From Amborella trichopoda (Eukaryota; Streptophyta; Magnoliopsida; Amborellales; Amborellaceae), in assembly GCF_000471905.2 (NCBI RefSeq), contig NW_006499436.1:6765737-6829736 (forward strand): a stretch of 64,000 nt of DNA. The letters are read 5' to 3'. The notes below the pieces were generated by a model. The model saw only the letters and a program-made list of their open reading frames with translations. It was not told where the DNA came from and searched no databases. The position numbers were made by a program, and so were the translations under genes. Positions 33,596 through 44,890 of the stretch are shown in pieces (within the stretch, counting starts at the first letter, position 1; every line of letters begins with the position of its first letter).

Positions 33596-34713
33596 GCTAA
33601 AGAAGGATTGTTGCCTTTATCCAAAATAGAGCTGCCTATTTATGAACCATGTATAGGTGGAAAATCAGTTAGAAAGCCATTTCCTAAAGCAAAAAGGGCA
33701 ACCGATCTTCTAGATATAAAACATTCTAACATTTGTGTTCCATTTAATGAGATGGCCTGCAAAAGTTCCCGTTATTTTATCACATTTATCGATGATTCTT
33801 CTCGCTACGTGTACGTATACTTAATCTCGCATAAAACATCACAAGCAATAGATTGCTTTCGCCGTTTTATGCTAGAGGTTGAAAATCAGTTGGATAAAAG
33901 AATTAAGGTTCTTTGTACTAATCAGAGGCGATAATACTTATTTGATCAATTTAAGAAGTATTGTGAGAATAAGGGAATTTAAAGATAAGAGACGATGACC
34001 TACACTCCTTAACAAAATGGCATTGCAGAAAGAAGGAATCATACTCTGTTGGACATAATGAGGTCTATGATGGCTCACGTCAACCTCCCAATATCATTTT
34101 GGAGAGATGCACTCCTTACTGCGATGTATGTCTTAAACAGAGTGCCATCAAAATCCATTCCCAAGACCCCTTATGAGTTATGGACACGTAGAAAGCCAGA
34201 TCTTTCTCATTTATATCCTCGGGGGTCAGCTGCACATGTTCACATCTCCTCTCAATTGACAAGGAAACTAGACAAGCGGTCTCTTGAGTGCATTTTTTTC
34301 AAATATTCTGAGCACTCGAAGGGATATGCTTCTTGTCAAGAACGTAATGGTGGCGGGATAAAGCAAATAGAATCTCGGGTCGTAGATTTTATAAAGATAA
34401 AATTCCCTAACAGGAAGCGGTCTCGTATGTTTGATGAGCTTTATGAAGAGCTTGAATCTCAGACAGATATTGAGATGGTTCTTTCACTTGAGGGTAATAG
34501 TGAGAGCTTTCCCGTGATTGTCAATGATAGTGGGAGTGAGCCATTAGTTAAGAATGGACATATAACCCATCTTGAGTCACCGATCATGCTAGAGACACTT
34601 ATTGAGAGTGAATCGCAGGTCGAACTTCGAAGAAGTCAATGTGGGAAAGTTCATCGTAGACACTTCAAAGTAGAGGGTCTCATATCTATTTCACTTGATA
34701 CTGATGAGCCTAG
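33596..34713 (+). pseudogene. Copia integrase remnant, cut by N2
   Basis: It contains CIGGKSVRKPFPK, RYFITFIDDSSRYVYVY and, after a broken stretch near 33,930-34,040, NGIAERRNHTLLDIMRSMM. Then come FWRDALLTAMYVLNRVPSK and TPYELWTRRKPDLSHL. The first two catalytic Asp positions are Asn (HSNIC, 33,728-33,730; CTNQ, 33,920-33,922), while the Glu (AERRN) is kept. The C-terminal tail ends in SISLDTDEPSG, where N2 begins at 34,714. Confidence 0.85.
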
Positions 34714-37700
34714 TGGTCGGATGCCTCGATCTCGTCTCCCTGGATCTAAGTGATTGGGTGACACATGTCTCGGGTTCAGAAGACCCGGGACTTGAGATCG
34801 CTCTCTCGGGACCCTTGTTCACAGAACAAGGGCAGGTGCCCAATTAGTGAGAGAGGAATTTTATTCGTGAGGTGGGGATCAACCTCACCTGCCGTGACTT
34901 ACTCGGGCTAACTCGCGTGGGCCCCCTCTTAGATCATGACGAAAAGCCCCCCAACTGCTTCAGTTGGTAGAATCGCCTCCCTTGACCTACAATCTCCTTG
35001 TTTTCTGCACAACACTATCATGGTTAACTTGCAAGACAAGTGGGACGAAGGACCCACCCTTGCCTTAGGGGAATGCACATTCATAGAGACGATGAGAAGT
35101 TATGGTGATGAAGAAGAAGGTTCGAATAAAGGAAGAAAAGAGAAGAGGACTTGATAAGGCTACAAGACTAGCATGATAGCTGGACCAGTACAGTGACCGA
35201 CTCGGAGTGGTAGCACGACAAGCACGGTAACTTAGATCGACGCGACGACTATACTACTCAAAACCAAGGTCGATATGATTGTCCTACTCTGGTGTGGCTG
35301 CAAGATGGGCATGGTACTCAAGACCAACACGGCGACATTTCTGCTTGACAACTAGTTCGTTATGACCGTGCTAGACTAAGTCTGTCCTTTAGTGAAGCAA
35401 GAGTGAGGAGAAAATAGAAGAAAAGAGAATTAAGAAAAGGCACGAGATGGCAAAGAGGGAGGGTCCTGACGACTTTAAGATCGCCACCCACGGCTGAGGA
35501 GTAACAATGTCGCGGCCCCTGGACATCACTAGACACTACTGCTCATAGCAAAAGGGGCAGGCAGTGAACTTTAGATGTCGTTAGGCATCGCCATTGGCAA
35601 CACGAGAAGGCAGCACATCCCTCCGCAAGCGACGATAACTTCTTGTGAAGTGCACGGTGATAGGCGTGGGACGCCATAGAAGCCTGCAGACAATAGGCAC
35701 CGAACGCATGAATGAAGCTCGTAGACGGTGATAGGCACTGAGCGTACAAAAGAAGCCTGCAGACGATGATAAGTATCGCTGCGACTCTTTGCTGGTGACG
35801 ATGGGCATCGCCGTCTGTGATAGACACATAGCGTAAGAGAGAAGCTCGCAAATGGCGATAGACATCGCCCCAACCCTTCGCATGCAGCGATAGACATCAT
35901 TGTCTGCGATAAGCGTGGGACGCAAGAGAAGCCCATGGACGGCGATAGGTATTGCTGCAACCCTTCGCAGGCGGCGATAGGCATCGCCGTCTGCGATAGG
36001 CGCGCAACAGGCTGAGACCCCTATGGGCGGCAATAGGCATCATTGTCTGCGCTTATGCGAGGCACCGAGAGTACGCTTGCGGACAACGATGAGCAGCACC
36101 ATTTATGAACTTCATTGAGAGATAGAGACGTATGAAGAGAGGGGGAAAGAAACTCGTGCATGGCATTGCCATCTCCATGTACGACCTGTGAAAGCACAAT
36201 AAATGAAAGAAAGGAAGAGGCATGCATGACATTGCCATTGCCGTGCATGGCCTCTGAGAAAAACTCAGACAAAGGAGAAGAAAGAGAATAAGAGATAAAA
36301 GAAGAGAGGAAAGAAGAGAAGAGAGAGAAAGAGATTTACCTTAAGCCTAGGGATACCGACCTAAAAGTTTCTCTCTCCTTCCTGTCTCTCTAAACTTGAC
36401 CCAACGATAAGAAGACATAAATTTTATTAAGGTTCCTTTCATGTACAATGGTAATACGTGATATATATAGAGTTTTGCCCAAATATGGGTGGATTGATCA
36501 AAATTAAATCTAATTGTTGAAAAGTAAGATTTAATTGAATTAAATGAAATAAGAAAATATGGTGCAAAATGACAGATTTTCCCATTCCTAACAATTGGAA
36601 AAATTCCAAAACAGTCCTTGTTGCTGCCCTAAAACATGCGTGATCTTTTGTGGATGATCCGGGGTTGCTCTAGTGCCCGTTTCTCCAAAAGACGATTGTT
36701 TTCTTGTAGGGCTCGGCGTGGCGATCGATTTGATACCAACTTCGAGCCATGGATCATGTTTTTAAGCCACGATCATGTGACTTAAAATTTGGATGAATCT
36801 TACAAACTTTAGATCGATATTGTGCTCGTTTCTTGATGTTTTTGCATGATTTCTTCACTGGATCACATTAAGCACGCCATCAGGGTCGCGTGGCAACAAA
36901 CACAGCTTGATTTCGTGGTCGGACGAAGATTTTGTAACTTTTAAGTTTTGGTCGAAATCTGGAATCCGACGTCAAAATTTACGGTCACTTCATCGGCTTC
37001 GTGTACGAAATCCAACTGTTCATCATGCGTGGAATTCGGACCAGTGATAGGCATGGACCTTATGCATGCGATGTAACAGTTTCACATCAATCAAGTTCAA
37101 GAACGCCATTATTTGGCCACTCAAACGAGGTGTGTCGCTGCTGATTTTCTTGCAACTTTCTTCACAGATCATCAACTTCTTTCTAGCTTTTCTCCTTGCT
37201 CGGGCATCGTCACGGGCTGTGTCACATATCAAAACATTTGTCTCGGAGAGACAAATACGCTCCGATAAGCATGAGCACGATCTGACTTCGGACGAGTGAG
37301 ATATGAGTATTGCAAGTCACTATTCGTGACCGCCCCTTTAATGGAGTTTGGTTGCAGGGTGGTCGTGTGGGAATAGTGTGTGTCTCTGTTTTGATATTTT
37401 ACTCATAACTTCTTCACAGAGTGTCTGTTTAAACTAAAATTTTACCCTTGAGGGTTTTCAACCGTGTCAGATCCAATGGTAGTGGTCCCACAACTGTTTG
37501 ATATTTCGAAAGCAGGGTTCGAGTTGTAGGGGTCCGTTTTAGGGTGCTAGAGGTTGATTCTGCCGAAACATTTTCTTAGTCTGCATTGCCTTAGAGATTT
37601 CAAAATGCAACAAAACTTGCAAGGAGATTTTTAAGAGTCATGATGAAGATCTTGACCAGTTTTGGGGCCATTATGAGATTGTCAAAATCTCCACTGTTTG

Positions 37701-37777
37701 TCAGGCTTTATTGACCGACTTCTCCATTTTATTTCGCATCGGGGACCCATGGTGCTGAAAAATATCTTCAAATAGCA
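34714..37777 (-). repeat. N2 3' LTR (3.06 kb, fullest LTR of the family here)
   Basis: The outer end is TGGTCGGATGCC and the inner end CTTCAAATAGCA at 37,777. It includes a U5 minisatellite (35,580-36,080), a purine-rich tract (36,250-36,330), a polyadenylation signal (36,423-36,428, reverse) and TATATATA (36,461-36,469). A U3 inverted repeat ATTTGTCTC-GGA-GAGACAAAT lies at 37,236-37,256. Confidence 0.8.
35580..36080 (-). repeat. U5 minisatellite of N2 3' LTR
   Basis: Degenerate units share the core GGCGATAGGCATCGCCGTCTGCG. At 35,638-35,675 the phrase CTTCTTGTGAAGTGCACGG is a repeat A unit, so the LTR minisatellite and the internal repeat A are related. Equivalent arrays are at 42,790-43,260, 10,790-11,180 and 29,631-29,870. 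Confidence 0.65.
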
Positions 37778-38919
37778 TGCCTCACCGAATGTTGTGCTTC
37801 GAGAGAAACGAGATGGACAGCATTTGAAAAATTTCCTCTGGCTTTATTTATTTTTTCTTCCTAGTCACATGACAACGTGAACGTCGAGGAGATCCACCCA
37901 ATGCTGTAACTAGGATGCTCAGACATTTGGATGCAATGTACAGGTCCATCTGTGGAGACTATGAGGGATCTTTTGTTCATTGCCCTCACCCTCAAAGGAC
38001 TATTTACGATTCCTGAGGATTTTATATGGCCCTCGTTGGTCAGAATCGGGCCTATCTGGTGGCCAAGTGCTATGATCCTTTGGTCGACGTTTTTTGTTGT
38101 TACACCAGTTTGATTTTGACAATCAAGGTAACTCTAAGGGCCCTCATCCTGCCGGGTCCTGTCGGGTCCTGTCGGGGGCTTTTTGTTCGCCTGTCTTGAA
38201 AGTCTGGGCCTGTCGGTTAGGGAGATATTTTGGCGAGGCGGCCTCATGACGAGGCACAACCCTGAAGTCTCTGGCAGGTTCCGCCCTGGCTTTGTCAGTT
38301 TCTTGCCTTCGTGAGCGTCTTTAACATTTTGGGGGGGATCTTTCAGTCATTTTCCTCACCCTTAATGACTCTTTTTTATTTTGAGGGATCTATTGTTCAT
38401 CGCCCCTACCCTCAAGGACTATTTTTTATTTTGATGTTTGGGAGATCTTGTGAGGCTCTCACTCCCGGGTGAGCTATTCGATCATGATAGCTGAGGATTT
38501 TGTGTGAACCCCATTAGCCAGAATTGTGCCTATTTGGCAATTGGGTGCCGACTGAGGCTGTGATGCTGCGTCAACCTGCTTTATTGGTCCTAGCACCCTT
38601 TGCATGTTTTCACCTGGTCTGGGGAAGTGGCGCCGTAAAGACTGTTTTCACCAACTTCCTTTATTTTTGGGTTCTTTTACCCATGACCTTGCTGCCATGT
38701 CTTCCCTTTTCATCGTTTTTTGCCCACTGTCCCCTTTTGAGGTTTTTACCATGTCCAGGTTTTTGTTTTCACAAAACTCTTTAACTCATGATTTCATGAC
38801 CATGCCCGTCCATCATTTTTACTCCTGACATTCCCTTATCCAGGTATACACCATGCCCGTTATTCTCTTCTTCTTTTTTGTGAAGGCGTTGTTAGGGTCA
38901 AGCCTTCGGGACCTGTGCA
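37778..38919 (-). other. N2 Tat-like 3' block
   Basis: Reverse counterpart of 2,200-3,372. It holds duplicated CTCACCCTCAAGGAC and CCCGGGTGAGC phrases and the TTTTTACTCATGG / GCCCAC motifs. No gene is present. Confidence 0.5.
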
Positions 38920-40530
38920 AAGCTTTTTAACGTCATGCGGCCAGGATGTGCAATATAGTTTAGGGTCATACAGCTCGACCATGGTGGGGATGGGTGGCAG
39001 TTTGTAGAGGCCATGGAGTGTGTGATGATGGTTTTGACTCACTTTGGGGAGATGGCACGAGGTTACCATGAAAAGTGGAAGATGTATGAATGGAAGATGG
39101 AAAGTGGTGACCCATTAGCTTATGACGAGTATGTATGGCAGGATGGTTCGCCATTTTGTAAGCATGGGTGAGACTCACTAGGGAATGATGAATAGTAATG
39201 ATGAAGTGAGTGGATTCACTGGGGAAATGATGAAGGTAGTGCGCACACACGAACAGGTCGGTTAGGGAAGACGTGCGAGAAGATGCACGTAAAGGGCGTG
39301 TGTGCATGTGTGGGGGCATCTTTAATGTCATGCTTCTTAGACCTGGGCAAAGTAGTTTGACGTCATGTGGCCAAGACACACACTATGGTTTAAGGTCATA
39401 TAGCTTGGACCGAGGTTATGTAGTTTAAAGTCATGCAACTAGGACCATGCAGTTTAAGGCCGTGCAACTAGACCTCAGCTACAGTTTAAGATCATATAGT
39501 TTGAACTATGGTGTTAAGCCTTTTAACATCATGCGGCCAGGACGTGCACTACAGTTTAAGGTCATACAACCGGGCCATGGTTATGCAGTTTAGAGTCATG
39601 CAACGAGGACTGCGTAGTTTAAGGTCGTGTAACTAGACCTCTGCTATAGTTGAAGGTCATATAATTTAGACCATGCAGTTCAGGGTCGTGCACCTCGACC
39701 ACTTAGGGTGGGTTTCCATGTAGGTGATACTCCATGAGGAATAGGTATGTGAATAGCAATCCGACTCCCTAGGGATATAAAATGGTTAGAACCAGCAAGA
39801 GTTTTAGATGGAGAAGCAGACTTCACTAGGGGATTAGGGGACAAGTATGAACCCCTCAGGTGAAAGACGGAACTCCATGGCTCATGGAACGTAATCTGAC
39901 TCCTGAGGATAGGATAGCTTGGTGCGCGACTGACCCAAGGGGATTAAAGGGGTAAGCATGACTCCAAGGGGATAATGAGTAATAATATGCATGTAACTCT
40001 GTTGAGAATGACAGGCCGGAGCACAGGTGCAACCCCACTGGGGATTGAAGAGATAAGAATGACCCTAACTTTACTGGGGATAATGGGCCGCTATACGAAT
40101 GTGACTCCTATTGGGGATGAGGGAGGTGCGTCCATTTCATAGATTAAAGTCATGCGCATGGACTATTTGTCACGTAGTTTTAATGTCTTGCTACAGAGAC
40201 GTGCACTACAATGTTAAGGTCTTGTTTCTTGGACCATGGCTATGCAATTTAAAGTTCTGTAGCTATGACCATGCAGTTTAAGGTCGTGCAACTAGACCTC
40301 CGCTACAGTTTAAGATCATATAATTTGGACCATGGTGCTAAGCCTTTTAACGTCATGCAGCTAGGACGTACACTACAGTTTAAGGTCATATAGCTGGACC
40401 ATGGTTATGTAGTTTAGAGTCATGCAATGAGGACTGTGCAGTTTAAGGTCGTGCAACTAGACCTCCACTATGGTTTAAAGTCATATAGTTTGGACCATGC
40501 AATTTAGGGTCGTGCACCTAGACCACTTAG
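38920..40530 (-). repeat. N2 repeat B, block D and block C modules
   Basis: Repeat B units lie at about 38,920-38,990, 39,340-39,700 and 40,190-40,530. Block D (38,995-39,340) and block C (39,700-40,190) lie between them. The order is the same as in N1 and N3. Confidence 0.75.
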
Positions 40531-40735
40531 GTGGGTAGAGAATGTGACTCCATGGGGAACAGAGCCGTAACTGGAGACTTGATTCCCTTAGGATGAAAAG
40601 TGGTGTCCTACTTGTGGGAATGACAGGTCGCGATCTAGGGAAAGTCGAAAAATCCATAGTCGGTAGCACTATAGCATGTGCACGACGCTAGCATAGGAAA
40701 TGTAAATGGTGTGGTGCACAACGTTTAAGCCTTTG

Positions 40736-41180
40736 GTGAGGTGCATGGCAATAACACTTTGTGAAGCATGCGACGATAGCTCTTTGTGAAGCGCGCAGTG
40801 ATAGGTGTTTGTGAAGCGCACGACGATAGCTCTTTGTGAAGCGCGCAGTGATAGGTGTTTGTGAAGCGCATGGCGATAGCTTCTTTTGAAGCACCCGGCG
40901 ATAGCTTCTTGTGAAGTACATGGCGATAACCTCTGGTGAAGAGTGCGACGATAGCTCTTTGTGAAGCACACGGTGATACCTTCTTGTGAAGTGCACGATG
41001 ATAGCTCTTTGTGAAGCACGCGACGATAGCCCTTTGTGAAGCACACGATGATAGCTTATTGTGAAGCGCACGACGATAGCCTTTTGTGAAGCACGCGACG
41101 ATAGCCCTTTAGGAAGCATGCGGCGATAGCTTCTTGTGAAGCGCGCGTCGATAGCCTCTGGTGAAGCACACGGTGTTAAC
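40736..41180 (-). repeat. N2 repeat A array (25-bp unit, about 18 copies)
   Basis: The best preserved array of the family. The unit GTGAAGCGCACGACGATAGC plus 5 bases recurs every 25 bp (for example at 40,761 and 40,786). Because 25 is not a multiple of 3, each frame cycles through a 25-residue peptide, which accounts for the long antisense frames. Confidence 0.85.
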
Positions 41181-41410
41181 ATCCGAAGGATGCATGGCGA
41201 TAGGGCATAGCGATAGCAACATATGACAGTTAGGGCATAGCGATAGCAACATATGACAGTAGGTTCATGAGGCACAAGCGGCAACGACTCACATTCGGGC
41301 CTCGAGCTTGACCCGCCCCGGCCTGGATCTATTGCTGTTTGAAGACAAGGACTTGAGGCGCCATTTTGAATTTGTGAGGGGCATTTTGTGGCACAACAGA
41401 CTATAGAAAA

Positions 41411-41453
41411 GGGTAAAACCCCATTTTACTGTTTTACCGAAAGGTAAAACAGT
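41411..41453 (+). other. Conserved stem-loop pair (N2 copy)
   Basis: A small stem GGG...CCC (41,411-41,422) precedes the perfect 11-bp stem ACTGTTTTACC / GGTAAAACAGT (41,428-41,438 and 41,443-41,453, loop GAAA). The upstream box reads CTATAGAAAAG here instead of TATAAAAG, so the putative antisense promoter is mutated. Confidence 0.75.
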
Positions 41454-42593
41454 GAAGTGAGTTTTAGAGAGAGCCGGAGCTTCCATCGAGACACTTTTGG
41501 CAAGAGTTTCTGGCCAAAACTCGCAACGTGCAGGTGTTCAGGAGCTCTTCAGCGAACTTGAGCAAGTCTTGAGCCTCGTTTTCAGTGAGTGTCAAGGCCT
41601 CTCGAGCAGAGAATAGTGACCTTCGCATAGATTCACCTGGACTTTTTCGGTGAGGAACATTAGCAATCGAGAGATAAATATTGGTGTCATCAGGTTGCGA
41701 CACCATTTTCGGTGTGCATAAGGACTTCTTGGCAAAATTGCGAGGGTCGCAATGGTACTCTGCCAGAGTTTTAGTGATCTTCCTGCCGATCTGTGGTTGC
41801 CGAGAAATTACAGATAGGTCAGGGATTCTGACGGTCTTCTGGTTATCGGAAGAGAAGAAGGAGGAGCAATAGTGAGCTCATCATAAACACAGTGAAATTT
41901 CGACGAGTTGAGGAGTGCGAAGAAGTGAGAAGGAAAACCCGCAGGGTCACAGGGGAGCTTCTACAGGAATTTTGGTGGTTTTTCGTTAGCTTCGGTCACT
42001 AGTGGATAAGAGGGAATAGACCGGCAAGTAGGAGTGAATTGCTGGCGAGGAGAAGAAACACCAATGAGAACTCGAGGCATCACAAGCTTGTAACGGTCGA
42101 GGAGGTGAAGGGTCGTGGGACGGTGAGCGGTCACCCTCTGCACAAGCAGTGACATGCCTCGTCGAGAGTGTCAGGTGGCATGCCCAGATTTCAAGGGACG
42201 TGATGTGCCACATGTGTGATGCTTGTGAATAGCTTGTAGCTGGTGTTAGACGCAGACGACGTTAATCCATCATTTGTCTTGTTCTTTACGTGGTGCTTCT
42301 GCTGTGATTTGCTGATGTTGGTGCCTTCAAGCTCTCTGTTTAAAGTGTCGAAGTCCGGGCACTACCAAACTGCACCTGTGAAAGAGATAGAAGATGAGGG
42401 AGCAGAAGAAGAGTTAGAATGTTTTGGGCAGCTTTTTACGTCGTCACCAGAATTGGACGTGTGCAGGGGATATTTTAGGTCTTGCCCTGGCTCTGACTGT
42501 TGGGGGGTGCTTTTAACGTCGTCACCCATATTGGACGAGTCCTGAGTAGTTGATGACTCAAGGACGTCCACCTGATTGGACTAAGCCATCAGT
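41454..42593 (-). other. N2 interior: segment shared with N1, then an unshared stretch
   Basis: Positions 41,454-42,240 align with 16,149-16,860 of N1. Positions 42,241-42,593 do not. They include two copies of a phrase around ACGTCGTCACC...ATTGGAC (about 42,449 and 42,517). Nothing in this part is recognised. Confidence 0.45.
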
Positions 42594-44890
42594 CGAGGAG
42601 AAAAGAGAAGAAAAGAGAACAAAGAGAAGACGTGAGACGGAGAAGAGGGAGGGTCCCGATAGCGTTAAGATTGAACCCATGGCCGTGGAGTAACAGTGTC
42701 GCCACCCCTAGATGGTACTGAACACTGCTGCTCACGACGAAAGGGGCAGGCAGCGAACTTCAGACAGTGTTAGGCATCGCCGTTGGCAACACGAGAAGGC
42801 AGCACATCCCTTCGAGGCGATAGCTTCTTGTGAAGCGCACGGCGATAGGCGTGGGACGCGAGAGAAGCCTACAGACGACAACAGGCACCGAACGCACGAA
42901 AGAAGTTTGTGGACAGCAATAGGCACCAAGCGCACAAAAGAAGCCTGCGAATGGCGATAGGCATCACCATGACTCTTCGCGAGTGGCGATAGGTACATGG
43001 CATAACAGAGAAGCTCGCAGACAGTGATAGGCATCGCCGAGACCCTTCCGGGGTGGCGATAAGCATTGCCGTCTACGATAGGCGCGAGACGCAAGATAAA
43101 CCAACAGACAACGATAGGTATTGCCGCAACCCTTCACGGGTTGCGATAGGCATCATCGTCTGCGATAGGCGCACAATATAATGAGACCCCTACAGGTGGC
43201 AATAGGCATCGCCGTCTACGCTTACATGGGGCATCGAGGATACGCCTGCAGACAGTGATCAGCAGCGCTGTCTGTGAAATTCTTTGAGCCATAGAGAATG
43301 AAGAGAGGGGGAAATAAACTAGCGCATGGCGCTGCCATCACCATGCACGACCAGCGAAACCACATGAAAGGAAGGAAAGGAAGAGGCATGCACGACACTG
43401 CCACTGACATGCATGGCCTCTACGAAAAACTCAGACGAAGGAGAAGAAAGAGAAGAAGAGAGAGAAGAAGAGAGGAAAGAAGAGAAGAGAGAGAATGAGA
43501 TTTACCTTAAGGTTAGGGGTACCGACCTAAAAGTTTCTCTCTCCTTCCTGTCTCTCTCAAAACTTGACCTAACGATAAGAAGAGATGGAAATTTTATGAA
43601 GCAAAGTTCCGTTCATGTACAATGATAGTACGTGATATATATAGAGTTTTGCCCAAACATGGGTGGATTGATCAAAATTAAACTTAATTACTGAACATTA
43701 AGATTTAATTGAATTAAATAAAATAATAAAATAAGGTGTAAAATGATTGATTTGCCCCTTCCTAACAATTGGGAAAATTTCAGAACAATCCCTGCTGCTA
43801 CCTAAAACGTGCACAATCTTTCGTGGATGATCCGGGTTGCTTCAGTACCCGTTTGTCCAAAAGATGATTGTTTTCTTGTAGGGCTCGGCTTGGTGATCGA
43901 TTTGATACCAACTTCGAGCCATGGATCATGTTTTTAAGCCACGATCATGTGACTTGAAATTTGGATGAATCTTGCAAACTTAGGATCGATACTATGCTCG
44001 TTTCTTGATGTTTTTTTAGTGATTTCTTCACTGGATCACACTGAGCATGCCGTCATGATCCTGTGGCCACAAACGCAGCTTGATTTCATGGACGAATGAG
44101 GATTTCGCAACTTTTGAGTTTTTGTCGAAATTTGTAGTCACTTCATTGGTTTTGTGTGCGAAATCCGACCGTTCATCATGAGCAAGGTTTCAGAGCAATG
44201 ATAGCCATGGACCTTAGGCACGCGATGCACCTGGCTTCACATCAATCGAGTTCGCGAGCATCGTGATTTGACTGCTCGAGTGAGGCGTGTTGCTGCTGAA
44301 TTTCCTGCAACTTTCTTCACAAATCAACAACTTCTCTCTAGCTTTTCTCCTTGCTTGGGAGTCATCACGGGGCGTGCCACATATCGAAACGCTCGTCTCG
44401 ACGAGACGAACATGGTCCGATAAGTTAGAGCGTGATCCGACCTCTAACAAGTGAGGTATAAGCATTGCAATTCATTGTTTGTGACTGCCCCTTTAGTGGA
44501 GTTTAGTTGCGGTGGCCGTATGGGAATAATGTGTGGTTCCTGCTGTTTTGATCTTTTACCCTTAACTTCTTCACATAGTGTTCGTTGAAGCTGAAATTTG
44601 ACGCCGAAGGGTTTTCAATTGTGTCGTATCTAATGACAGTGGTCTCATGACCGTTTGATGCTTCCCAAGTAGGGTTCCAGTTGTAAGGGTCCGTTTCAAG
44701 GTGTTAGAGGCTGATTATGCCGAAATTGTTTCTCAATCTGTATTGCCTTAAAGTTGTCGGAACATGACGAAACTTAACAGGAGACTTTTAAGAGTTCTAA
44801 TGAAGATCTTGACCAGTTCTGATGCCATTATGAGACTGTCAAAATTTCCACTGTTTGTCAGACTTTATTGGCCAGCTTCTCCGTTTTATT
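42594..44890 (-). repeat. N2 5' LTR, truncated on both sides
   Basis: Colinear with 35,400 to about 37,735 of the other LTR. It includes the U5 minisatellite (42,790-43,260) and TATATATA (43,636-43,643). The polyadenylation signal appears mutated (TTTATG near 43,592). The inner part and the terminal roughly 40 bp are missing. Confidence 0.78.

Larger units (their letters stand above)
34714..44890 (-). mobile_element. N2: LARD-like non-autonomous Tat-type element, deleted at its 5' side
   Basis: On the + strand it starts TGGTCGGATGCCTCGATCTC and is colinear with N1. The left LTR (its 3' LTR) is 34,714-37,777, the interior is 37,778-42,593 and the right (5') LTR is 42,594-44,890. The right LTR lacks about 690 bp on its inner side. 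The primer site and the PMD region are also gone. The outer right end stops at CCGTTTTATT, about 40 bp short of a complete LTR end. The copia frame resumes directly at 44,891 ([10 protein letters not shown]), with about 50-70 residues of the copia pol missing. No target duplication is therefore visible. Confidence 0.82.

Noticed and set aside
35543..36033. Overlapping antisense frames of 100-150 codons in the N2 LTR
   Set aside because: They overlap in different frames over the U5 minisatellite. The repetition explains the openness.
37236..37256. U3 inverted repeat with apparently compensatory changes between the two N2 LTRs (TCGTCTC/GAGACGA at 44393-44409 versus TTGTCTC/GAGACAA)
   Set aside because: Both differences are CpG transitions on opposite strands, so ordinary deamination explains them without selection for pairing.
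40736..41180. CRISPR-like appearance of short regular repeats
   Set aside because: Units are directly contiguous, diverge gradually and have no unique spacers; the context is a plant retrotransposon.
40669..41284. Long antisense frames of up to 198 codons across the repeat A array
   Set aside because: The 25-bp unit is not a multiple of three and lacks stops in several frames, so all frames cycle through the same peptide. No start context or domain supports a gene.
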